The position numbers and the translations under genes are program-made. A stretch of 64,000 nucleotides of DNA from NCBI RefSeq assembly GCF_020085105.1, contig NC_058053.1:310001-374000 (forward strand), written 5' to 3'. Numbering within the stretch: the stretch's first letter is position 1; every line of letters begins with the position of its first letter. Of this stretch, positions 45,852 through 64,000 are shown piece after piece. The notes under the pieces are model-generated. The model was not told the origin of the DNA and made no database searches. It saw only the letters and a list, made by a program, of their open reading frames with translations. This DNA is from Siniperca chuatsi. Lineage: Eukaryota; Chordata; Actinopteri; Centrarchiformes; Sinipercidae.

Positions 45852-46332
45852 TATGGATGTATAATAAGAACTGAATATGGCGTTGCCACTCAGCCTTGCA
45901 GCCATTTTTTCCCCAGTGGTATTGCAACAAAAAATTTCCCTGTGGCCCAAAAAGCATTTTCCCCATAGGCCACCATTATAAAAGTGTCATCTATAAAACT
46001 GTTGACAGGACACCTCGAACTGCAAACAAGTTCAATTATGACTTTTTCTATTATGAACTTTTGATCCATGGAGGTTTTATATTTGTAAAACTTAGCTTGA
46101 GCCGAGAAAAGCGATTCAAAAATCTGTGATGTCATCACAATGTAAAGTCTATGGGCTGAGGGCAGGGCCAGCAGGAGAAACACTACTGTGCATATTCAGT
46201 GGGCCGCATACCCCAGAAGTAAACCCGAAAGCTAGAAAATATTTTTGGCTTATGTGCCAGGCGAGTAATTCTCATTGGAAGGAATAGGCGCCATTTTGGG
46301 GTCCAGTATCCAGTTCTAATAATACATCCATG
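45852..46332. mobile_element. ~480-bp MITE with 8-bp target duplication
   Basis: Left end TATGGATGTATAATAAGAAC and reversed right end CATGGATGTATTATTAGAAC are imperfect inverted repeats of about 25 bases. TGTAACCC flanks both sides (45844-45851 and 46333-46340), pointing to hAT- or MULE-type insertion. No coding capacity. Confidence 0.75.
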
Positions 46333-46340
46333 TGTAACCC

Positions 46341-46680
46341 TGTGCCCGAAATCATCACTCAATAGGCTTGTTCGAGATGGGCAAGATCTGCGCAGAATAG
46401 ATCACCGGCAATTGCCGCACAATGCATTGCAGATGCAGATTTGTGTCCGACTTGCTTTGACGAGATCGAGGCTGCTGCAGTTTCTAGGGCCAGGCGCCGC
46501 AGCTACTCTCCAACCGACTGCAAGACCCAGGGCATGATGGGAAATGCCTGGCTGTCACCTGATCAAAGAGCTGACTGACCACAAACACCACGTTTTGTAG
46601 CAAATCCTTATTTTCTGTGTAGGCTTTTAGTTTCATGTTGTGCAATGAAGGTTCAATCTGTTAAACATATGTTGTGTGCT
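46341..46680. other. Unassigned DNA
   Basis: Nothing recognisable between the MITE and the microsatellite-led repeat that follows. Confidence 0.4.
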
Positions 46681-46698
46681 TGATGATGATGATGATAA

Positions 46699-46733
<35 letters not shown>
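46681..46733. repeat. (GAT)n(AAT)n microsatellite
   Basis: GATGATGATGAT passes into AATAATAAT and then ATTATTATT, immediately before AAAGCTGCAAGCAG. Confidence 0.92.
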
Positions 46734-47440
46734 AAGCTGCAAGCAGAGATAAGTGAGTGCTCGCACCTCCTGCAAGTTACGGCATTCCGCATTTGTGGTG
46801 CCATTGCTGGAGGTCAGCTGATGCGATTCTGAATCTTCCAGCATTTTGGACGTTGCACGAAAGAGTTGAATGCCACTTCCTGTGTCCACTACGTGGTACT
46901 AGAGAACGCCCACTAATTATATGTTACATTCCAATATAGGAATGTAGCATATAATCAGGGTAGCACTGTTACTAATTTTGGAACAAGATAGCACTGTTAC
47001 TAATTTTGGAACACAGAATTTGCTGCAACACCATTTGAGGAAACCTCAAGAGCTTCGCAATTTAGCATCGCAGAGGTCTTTAGATTGCACTGCCCAAATT
47101 TGAAGTCGATCTGTGTAATTCTCTAGGAGGATTTCATTCAAGTACGGAGCCTGTAAATGGCGAAAAATAGCATGCTAAATTCAAAATGGCTGACTTCCTG
47201 TTGGGTTTTGGGTATGGCTCCAAGTTTTTATTTTAAGTCTAGAGATGACTTTGAAAACTGTTAGGGGGCGCTATCAAGTCAATTTGCCACACCCAAACCT
47301 GGGACCCATATCAGGTCGCGATTCTCGCCAGTTTTGATGTGTGTGCCATGTTTGGTGAGTTTTTGAGCATCCCTAGTCCCTCAAAAATGCGCTTGTACAA
47401 AAATATAAATAATAATAAAATACATAATAATAATAATCCT
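46734..47440. repeat. Unclassified fish repeat starting AAAGCTGCAAGCAG
   Basis: Starts after an AAT/ATT run and ends near CCTCAAAAATGCGCTTGTAC followed by another AAT-rich run, the layout of a common unclassified fish family. Inside are a 16-bp hairpin (46917-46954) and a roughly 30-base tandem duplication (TAGCACTGTTACTAATTTTG twice, 46952-47012). No coding sequence. Confidence 0.5.
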
Positions 47441-47756
47441 TACAATTACAATAGGTTCCTCGCAGCAGTCGCTGCACTTATTAAAACAAGCAATTACAAA
47501 GTGCTTTACAAGGCATACCAAAAGAACAAAGAATAGAATAAAATGCCAGATACACACTCATTTCCACATATATAATTACAAACAAAACACAGGTTATAAC
47601 TATTGTGAAGTGACAGAAAACCTATTAAAAGAATAACATGATTGTTAGGGACTGAGTCTAATTATGTCTATCACTGAAGGATACTTCAATTCAGTTCAGT
47701 AGCATGATGTTCATTTTGTAAATTATGGTCAAATTTAGAGTAAAATAGATGATAAA
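47441..47756. other. Unassigned DNA
   Basis: No gene. A CAAAGTGCTTTACAAGGCAT phrase near 47497 resembles a retroelement tail in reverse, too short to call. Confidence 0.35.
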
Positions 47757-48819
47757 CCATCTGCTGTACCATCTGCAGCTCAATGCGACAAAGTCTAAGG
47801 AGCTGGTTGTAGACCTATCAAGGGCCAAGGCACCAGTGACCCCGGTTTCCACCCGGGGGTCAGTGTGGACATTGTTGAGGGCAACAAATACCTGGGAGTA
47901 CACATGGACAATAAACTGGACTGGGCTAAGAACACTCAAGCTGTTTACAGGAAGGGCCAGAGCTGCCTCTATTTTCTGAGGAGGCTGAGGTCTTTCAACA
48001 TCTGCCGGACAATACTGAGGATGTTTTATGAGTCTGTGGTGGCCAGTGCTATCCTGTATGCTGTTGCATGCTGGGGAAGCAGGCTGAGGGTAGCGGACGC
48101 TAACAGGCTCAACAAACTGAACTGTAAGGCCAGTGACATTGTGGGGTGGAGCTGGACTCGGTGGTGTCAGAGAGGAGGATGCTGGCCAAATTACATGCCA
48201 TCTTGGACAGTATCTCCCACCCACACCATGACGTGCTGGTCAAACAAAGGAGTACCTTCAGCGAAAGACTCATCCCTCCAAAATGCACCACAGGAAGTCA
48301 TTCCTGCCTGTGGCCATCAAACTCTTTAACTCCTCCCTCTAAGTGTCAGTCTATATGACCTTAAGTTGATAAACTGGACATTGGATCATTAACATCACTG
48401 TAATACTTGAAATAATTGTGCAATATTCTCTGTTTAATACTATGGTGCAATATACTCTGTTTTCAGTTTAATTTATTGATATTTATTCATACTTCTGTTA
48501 CTGCTGTGCAATATCCACCGTCTCATAATAATCTTAAACTACACTTAACTTGACAGTACATGCACTACTACTTATTACTTATATTATTGCATTGTATTTT
48601 TATACCGTACATACTTATCAACCGGTAATCCACTTTGTACTTTACACTTATTTTAATTTTATACCCATTTAGTACTTAATTATTAATCTGACCTGCATTA
48701 TAGTGTGTTATATTTTTTGCTTAGTACTTCTATTCCTGTGTGTACTGACGTGATAGTGAGCAGCTGTAACAAAAGAGTTTCCCCTCAGGGATCAATCAAG
48801 TATTTCTGATTCTGAAAGC
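47757..48819 (+). pseudogene. L2-like LINE 3' copy, plus strand
   Basis: Same family as 30068-33120, opposite orientation. It reads 'LQLNATKSKELVVDLSRAKA', then after a frameshift 'NKYLGVHMDNKLDWAKNTQA', 'SFNICRTILRMFYESVVASA', and after another shift 'VVSERRMLAKLHAILDSISH', ending with the 3' UTR and TGATTCTGA tail. It begins inside the RT thumb region, so it is a 5'-truncated dead copy. Confidence 0.9.
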
Positions 48820-49026
48820 AGGCTAGCTTTAGGGTGAGGCTACCTTGTGATTGACAAGTCACTACCTAACAGAGCTAATGGTAGCTATGGTTAGCAGTAG
48901 TTAGTGATTACTTTAAAAAAAACCAAGTAAAGCCATCTGTCCATCAAGAAACTAACTTTTCCTTCACCAAAAAAGCACTTTCTGCGAGACATACAGAACA
49001 ATTTCCAAAAATTTGAAGAGTAGTCC

Positions 49027-49110
49027 TGAGCAATTCAATTCAGTTTTATTTATATAGCACCAATTCATAACAGAAGTTATTTCATTGCACTTTTCCTATA
49101 AAGCAAGTCT
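49027..49110. repeat. Fish interspersed repeat fragment
   Basis: Matches 17656-17740 (CAGTTTTATTTATATAGCAC, ..CATAACAGAAGTTAT) over about 80 bases. Confidence 0.7.
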
Positions 49111-49969
49111 AGCAAATCAGCCTAGTCTCGCATAGCCAGACCTATCTCCACACTTACTTTTAGCGCTATGAACGTTGGGCACGCTCAGAGCGTCGCTCTA
49201 GCTCTGTTTGAGGGCATGCCAAACTAGACGCTAGGCGTGTATGCAAAAATGTGTGCCTTGGTTACATAACCAAAGTACAGAACAAGAGGCAGGAATTCCA
49301 ACAAGATGCGTCAGGCAGTGTTTTCCATGGGAGAGAAGACCTTCCTAGGGCACGGACTTTGGGCTTTGTGACTTTTCAGACCTTTTACATGCACAAAAAT
49401 GCTATACTATGGCCTCTTTAAGATATTACAAATATACATATCAGTTTGTTTTGGAGCTTACCATCCGTTTAAGTTTTGTCCATTAAAGAGGAGGTTTGTT
49501 ACAAGTTTGATTCTGTCCCAGAGAGAAACAGCCTTGGTAACACTTTTCTAATTTAAATGAAACTGAACACATTTCATAACATACTGGCTTAATTGCAGCA
49601 CATTACCAAAGCTCACCTTCTAGAATATAATATTACTGAAATATACAGAAATATTACTCTGTTAATACCTTTAAAAAACAGCGTTCAAAAAACTTCAGCT
49701 GTCTCAAAACTTTATTTAGCATATTTTTAAAACAACATTGAAAATGAATGTCCATGGTCACAATTACCAGAAGGAAAAAAAAAAAGAAATACAGACATAA
49801 AAGTCATACCAGTGTGGTGGATCATAAGCTTCAGTTATAAAAAACATCTCCACAAATAAAAAATATCCAGTATAAACATGATAGCACCATTCTTGTTTTC
49901 CTATTGTTCCTGGAATACTTGACCTCTGTTCTTTAAGAATCTCCTCTGCTATAAAGTAAAATACTGTGG
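49111..49969. other. Intergenic DNA and c2orf76 3' untranslated region
   Basis: The c2orf76 3' UTR occupies at least 49710-49969. The rest, down to 49111, holds nothing recognisable. Confidence 0.45.
49711..49716 (-). terminator. Candidate AATAAA signal of c2orf76
   Basis: AATAAA on the minus strand about 255 bases past the stop codon, within GCTAAATAAAGTTTT. Confidence 0.5.
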
Positions 49970-58730
<8,761 letters not shown>

Positions 58731-58840
58731 TCAGTCCAGCTGATTAAAAGTGTGTTTTAACGGTGGCGTGTTGCGTTGTTAAACAGGTAAGTTGGTTGAC
58801 ATGGGTGTGTTTAGCATGCGTTTTGAGGCAACCCACCAGC

Positions 58841-60841
58841 TATTTGATCAGTTCTTCTTCCGCTGCTGTTGCTGTTACTGCTGCTACTGCCGCTTCTTCT
58901 TCTTCTGATGTTTTATGGCGGTTAGTAAACAGCTTTTGGTGCATTACCGCCACCTTCTGAAATGGAGTGTGGATCAGAATGGTCTTATGTCTACCCTGTA
59001 TTCTTCTGTCTGTCTTCCAAAAAACAAAATATTGCCCTGTACCCCACATGCACTGAGTTCAATTGAAGTAACTCCTTTATTCCGAACTTGATGCGATCTC
59101 TTCCCAGTTTGTTTTTTAGTATCTGTCTTTCCTGCATGTACCTAGGACAATTGATAATTACATGTTCTACAGTTTCCTGTATGTTACAGTACAATGTTAC
59201 AGTTCTTTTGGATACTATAGTAATGCCTACCTTTAGTTTCCTTGTTCCAAATTTTCTACTTTGATTATGCTTTTGACTTCAGCCTTACTATAATTTACTG
59301 TCATATTTACTTTATCTTTCTTAGTTGCATCTTTTGCATATTTGTCTGCCAGTTCATTTCCCTCTACCCCTATATGTGCTGGAATCCAGTGGATTTCACT
59401 ATTATTCCTGCTTTAGTAATTCTGAAGATAGTTTGAGCTATTTCCAGCATCTTGTCCTGTCTTGCTTCTGACTGTAAACTCTTGAAACTGGTTAACACAC
59501 TACTAGAATCTGAACCTATGCCTGGTTTGATGCTTTCTGAATATTCAGTACCTTTTTACACTTTTCAACAACTTTTCCAATATGAGTAGTCCAATTAAGA
59601 TTCTTGTCGAACCAGATACCTAGATACTTGAAAGACTCTACCCTCTCTAAACTTTCTCCATAAAGTTCAAGGTTTAATCTGGTGCGTCTACATTTTTTTC
59701 TATTGTTCTATCTCTCTGTTTCTTTTCCTCATTACTCAAATTTTCAGTACTATGTACCTTAACAAATGTACTTGCTAATAACTCTGCTTTATCCTTACCT
59801 TCTATTACTACTTTTCCCGATCTTTCATTATAGGATATCCATACTCTTTTCTATTTCCGGACATCCTCTTAATCATCCCCCATACTCGGTCTAATGGTGT
59901 AGTCCTTCCTAGTGAGTCACAATACCTCTTCCAAAATTCCCTTTTAACTCGCTTTACTGTACTCCTAAATAGCCTGCTTTCTTTTATGGTCAGTGAGATT
60001 CTGAAAATCATGTGCTTTCTTCAAGACTTTAAATGCCTTATTTTGATTTTTAATTGCAGAAGTGCATTCTTGTGTCCACCACGGAACTGGATCTTTTTCC
60101 TTTTCCTACTGTTTTTTTTTTTTGCTATTGACTCTTTTGCTGCTCCTATTATAATACAGTTTATTTCTGCATTGAGGTCATCAATTGTCTGGTTCATATT
60201 TACCTCCTTTAATTTCCCTTCAGTTATTACTCTATACTTGTTCCACTTTACTTCTTCAAATTTCCATCTTCCTTCTCTCTCATCCTGTTCTACTTCCTTT
60301 TCTACTCCAATAATTGTGAATATAGGATAGTGATCACTCACTTTAGTGCTTCCTTTAATTACTTCCCAACTACCTTCCCTGACCAAAGACTGTGATACCA
60401 AAGTAAGATTTATTACAGACTCTGTACCCTTCACCAAATTTTCCCTTGTGCCTGATCCATCATTTAAACACACCAGTTCCTTTTTGTCCATTAGCTCCTC
60501 TAAGATTTCTCCATTTAAATCTTCTTGTTCTCCTCATACTGTGCTGTGTGCATTGAAGTCTCCACACCAGATGATATTACCTCTCCAATGTTTCAGTATT
60601 GATTCTAGTTTTACCTTCTCTAGTTTTTTGTATGGGTTATAGAAGTTTAATATTTTCATACTTTCTTTCTTGCTACTACCATTTCTTGTACTGTACTCAA
60701 CTGTCTATGTTTTATACCTTCTTTAATAAATATTACACACCCTCCACCATTTCCTTTGTATCTATCTTTACGTATGCTTGTATATCCATTTCTAATGAAC
60801 TCCAGATTTGGCTTGAGCCATGTCTCCTGAATGCATGACAT
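58841..60841 (-). pseudogene. I/Nimb-like ORF2 remnants
   Basis: Minus-strand order: 'MSCIQETWLKPNLEFIRNGY' (endonuclease, with the catalytic Glu of QET) at 60841-60656; 'KVSDHYPIFTI' (endonuclease S-D-H box) and 'KWNKYRVITEGKLKEVN' in 60491-60021; 'FWKRYCDSLGRTTPLDRVWG' and 'MIKRMSGNRKEYGYPI' (linker) at 60011-59808. The sequence then goes directly at about 59700 to 'SFKYLGIWFDKNLNWTTHI' (RT C-terminus), with the whole YxDD palm absent. 'EIHWIPAHIGVEGNELADKY' at about 59400-59340 is RNase H. 59194-58991 has the C-terminal 'ETVEHVIINCPRY' zinc-finger-like end. Several stops and frameshifts. Confidence 0.85.
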
Positions 60842-61233
60842 CTGGTTTTCTATTTAACTTAACAATGTAGCCTTTAAACTCCTGTCCATTTGCTATCAGC
60901 GTTCCATTGTAATAGTAATAACATTATGGTATATGAGAAGCAGTCTCTGAGGTCCCTTCTCCATGACTAAGGTCAGCATGTATCTTTTCCCACAATAAAT
61001 CTTTCATATTTAGGAATTTAGCCGCTTCCTTAACTGATTTAGAATTTTTCTGCCTTGGTTTTTACTTGCTCTGAGCAGTTGATGACGTAGGCTAAAAACA
61101 GCACTATCCTGTCCATTGATATTCCTGTGTTGTCCTTATGTATCTGTGCTGTTCTTGCATTTGTTTCAGGATGACTTTGGTTGACTCCCTCTTCTCTTCT
61201 TTCACTGTTACACATCCTCACAGCCTCTGCATA

Positions 61234-62196
61234 TTACTTACTTTCCGTTCTGATCTTACTCTTTGAATCTCCACTGCCTGCTTCCTGACGGTGCAACCAC
61301 CACACGCTGCTGTGTGGTTTCCTCCGCAAAACTTGAGCACTGCTATCACATTCTCCATATGCATGTTCTTCTCCACATCTTCCACATCTTTGTTTTCCTT
61401 TACATACATTGGCTGCATGACCATACCGCTGACATTTATAACATCTTACTGGAGGAAGAACATATTCTCTTAAATTAAAGCTGATGTAGCCTACCATTAC
61501 TTTTTCAGGAAGCACCTCATCATTGAACTGTAGCAATACTGACTCACAATCCACTTTTTCCCCATTCCTGAAGGCCTGCAGCCGTCTAATTCCTGTGATT
61601 TTTCCTCCTTTAAGCACTTTCCTTAGTTCTTCCAAATTTTCTCAAATGGGGATTCCTGTTATCACTCCCCTATCTCCTTTCCTCTCACCAACTATCCTTC
61701 TTTCCATTATTTCTTTTTCACACACTGTTTGCAGTTTCATCACTTTATTTCTCTGCTCCACATTGCATTTCACCAACAAACTGCCATCACGCAACACCTT
61801 TGCCATTTCTATATCCCCAATTGCCTTCCTCAATCCTGTTGTCGAAGTTATTGGATTAATCGATGTTATCTCTCTCCCCACCTTAAATTTAAGAATGACT
61901 TTAAATTCCTCCATCATAATCTTTTTCCTGACATCTCGCACTTCCTCATCCTCTTCTAATGCCCATTTTCCAGAAGATGTCGACTGGCTATCTCTTTTAT
62001 CCTTCCTCCTTCCTCCTCCTCTCCTGCCACTCACAATTTGTGTCCATTCCGTCTCCATAATCAATCCACTATTACTTGCCATTCTGATCCAATCACAAAT
62101 CAGATTATGCCAAAACCACCAATTCGAAAAAAACGCGCCAACCAGAGTCGAGTCAGTTTCCGAGATGGGCCCTTTCAGCAGCCAATCCGTGTTCAC
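61234..62196 (-). pseudogene. I/Nimb-like ORF1 (nucleic-acid-binding, CCHC)
   Basis: From ATG 62196 the frame runs 184 codons to a stop at 61642, with 'WFWHNLICDWIRMAS', 'METEWTQIVSGRRGGGRRKD', 'FKVILKFKVGREITSINPIT' and 'VKCNVEQRNKVMKL'. The next frame (61635-61234) continues with 'VMVGYISFNLREYVLPPVRC' and the knuckles CYKCQRYGHAANVC and CGRCGEEHAYGEC. The internal break at 61636-61641 is small; the protein is otherwise near complete. The true start may be the ATG of MASNSG, as the upstream residues are poorly conserved with 42931-43238. Confidence 0.85.
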
Positions 62197-62528
62197 GAGT
62201 CTGCCTCAAGGATCTGATCAGGCCAGATCAGTCAAGATTCTAAAAGTTGATAACCGAGTTGTTGTTCTTCTATTTTTTGTTTGTTTGGCCATCTTCTTCT
62301 TCCTTTTTATTGGCGACCACCACTTACTGTATCAGAGTGTGTAGAATATAGAGAGAAACTGACTGGTGACTAATGCATGTTCTATGATTCATAAATAAAA
62401 ACAAGATTGACACGTATGTAAATCGAGTATGGCGATTTGTGAGTAATGTATTACAATTTAATACGTTGTCCAAACTACAAAAAAATTCCAACGAATTTGA
62501 ACAAATGTATAGGCTAACTTCTGTTTAT

Positions 62529-62580
62529 GCAGCAGGGGAAAACAACGAAATGCATATGGTTGTTTTCCCCTAACTGCTGC
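62529..62580. repeat. Hairpin with 12+6 bp stem
   Basis: GGGGAAAACAAC (62535-62546) pairs exactly with 62559-62570. The outer GCAGCA/TGCTGC pair extends the stem after a TAAC bulge. Confidence 0.85.
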
Positions 62581-63120
62581 ACATGTGTTGTCAAATTGGT
62601 GAAATAGTTATCTTCATTTGCTTTTCTTTTGTCTATTTGCATGCTTTCTTAAGTTGCAGTGAGTTGAGTACTCAGGGACACTGATATAAATAGCTCTGCA
62701 TTACAAATGTATACAGGCAACATCACAGCTTTCCTTCTGTGGTCTGCAGCAGCAGCAGCCGCAGCACCACAAGCATTCTCCAAAATGACCAGAGTTGTCT
62801 CCCAGACACAACAAAAAACATTATGACTTCAAAGAAACGATTCATTGCAGGGTGCAGTATTGGAACACATTATATTTTACAGGTGTCTTTTTGTTTAGTA
62901 TTTGCTCAACAATAATGAAGTTTATGACATTACTGATTAGGACTTTGAAATGTAATTCTGCCATTGAAAACAAATCACCAAAGATGGACGCTCAATGTTC
63001 CCACACTAATTAAGGAGCTGAATGGAACATTATAAATGATATAAAAGGTTAAAAAAGAGATTTAGGATGAAATGTGTATTAAAATGGTGACAACAGTACA
63101 AAGTGATAACACTGTGTAGT

Positions 63121-63194
63121 GCCAAAGCCAAATCGGAAGTTCCTCTTCCTCGTCCACAATATTTATCCCTTTTCTGTCCCTATGGAGTCTACAA
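63121..63194. repeat. Dispersed repeat copy, partner at 10975-11050
   Basis: About 75 bases matching 10975-11050 in the same orientation, around CCACAATATTTA and ATGGAGTCTAC. Confidence 0.6.
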
Positions 63195-64000
63195 GGTAAT
63201 TTTCTACTGGCACTAAATAACCATCTTATTGGATGTTGAACTCTAATGCTTACCTAAGTCATGTTGGAATCACATGTATTACATTTTAAGGGGAGACAGT
63301 CTGTCTGTTACATCTACGACTGAAGAGGAGCATCATATCTCTCGTCCTTGGCTGTCTAGGCTACGGCTCGTTCCGATCTGCTAAGCTGTCGTCATGCCCA
63401 GGCAGAGGAGACAGAGAAGACAGTAGAAAGAACTAGAGACACAGAGGTCAATCCATTTCTAGGTTTGCAAACGTGACATGTGTATGACCTGTACCTACTA
63501 CCTTTTACCCACCTAGGTCTCTTAGGAAAATTCTTTCACAGATTCCCCTTTTTGATCACTAGAGATCACATAACCTATTACCTATTCACAATTTTAGGGA
63601 CCCATCTGGAGCATCTTCAGAGTTGAAATGGCACACACTTTACGTTTCCAATAATCAATCACAGCACTTAAAAGGAACAACAAATATGTAAATCAAGATA
63701 ATAAATTGACTAATAAATATTAATAATCAGTTTCCCAGAATATTATATTTCAAACCCAATTTAGATGCTAAAACTAAAAACACTGTAACTCTATGACTGT
63801 TTGTGTAAATTAAGTTCTACTGAAACAATCATGATTATCTAAGTATCATTGAGTAATTAAAATCCCCACCCATTGTTATCAAAATTCATATGACACATGA
63901 CATTATGTGTTAACATAATGTCACGTAATACTGATTTAAAATGGAGGCTAAGATTGAGTCATGCAATCCAATAAGATTCCTCTAACTTCAACACATGAAA

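Larger units (their letters stand above)
58841..62290 (-). mobile_element. I/Nimb-like LINE with reverse-transcriptase core deleted
   Basis: A two-ORF non-LTR retrotransposon on the minus strand, retaining its 5' ORF1 and a GAA-repeat 3' end (CCATAAAACATCAGAAGAAG near 58914-58895). Order: ORF1 with zinc knuckles, endonuclease, RT linker, then a jump to the RT C-terminus, RNase H and tail. The RNase H domain and CCHC ORF1 place it in the I group; Nimb is my best guess. The 5' boundary is approximate. A second copy's 5' end lies at 42931-43238. Confidence 0.85.
62291..64000. other. Unassigned DNA to the right edge
   Basis: No gene was recognised. It contains a hairpin at 62529-62580, a short CAG/CAGC run at 62744-62765, the dispersed repeat copy at 63121-63194 and a small fold-back at about 63899-63921 (GACATTATG/CATAATGTC). 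Confidence 0.4.

Noticed and set aside
61523..62344. 273-codon plus-strand ORF, the longest in the window
   Set aside because: Antisense of LINE ORF1, whose minus-strand frame carries CCHC knuckles and matches a second copy.

Overview
This window looks like nuclear DNA of a spiny-rayed (acanthomorph) teleost fish. No long open reading frame belongs to a host gene. The host genes are split into short exons with GT-AG introns, and most of the rest is repeat families typical of fish: L2-like LINEs ending in a TTGATCCC-type tail, an I/Nimb-like LINE ending in GAA repeats, Tc1, Harbinger, hAT and TTAA elements, Ty3/gypsy and Polinton debris. Assignments come from reading and translating the sequence; no database search was run.

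Layout. 1-9596 is a satellite array: about 14 units of about 691 bp, each built from four diverged subunits of about 173 bp. 9.6-17.6 kb is repeat-poor or unassigned DNA with old L2-like LINE remnants, several perfect hairpins and a degenerate 180-bp tandem repeat. 17754-20189 is a complete IS630/Tc1-like DNA transposon (25-bp terminal inverted repeats, TA target duplication) with a spliced, now broken transposase, sitting inside an older repeat. 20.9-22.3 kb holds a Polinton-type DNA polymerase B fragment, followed by an internally deleted Ty3/gypsy element (22.5-25.1 kb), two Tc1 remnants and an L2-like LINE (28-29.4 kb). 29756-34230 is a stack of nested insertions whose order can be read from their junctions.

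Two host genes were reconstructed from exons. Both are on the minus strand and neither appears as a long ORF. The first is the acyl-CoA-binding protein gene dbi (four coding exons, 35503-40280, 89 aa, with a possible alternative first exon). The second is the orthologue of human C2orf76/UPF0538 (five coding exons, 49970-58706, 125 aa). The two genes are also neighbours in human at 2q14, which supports both calls; here they lie in tandem instead of head to head. Their introns are full of transposons. Intron 1 of c2orf76 is almost wholly two insertions, one ending about 15 nt from the exon 2 acceptor. A 3.4-kb LINE lacking its reverse-transcriptase core lies about 135 bp upstream of the c2orf76 start codon.

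There is no operon, CRISPR array, tRNA or rRNA. I found no convincing new molecular system. The most notable items are the four-subunit satellite, the nested insertion stack, the intron-containing transposase, the candidate second dbi promoter/exon and several long perfect hairpins.
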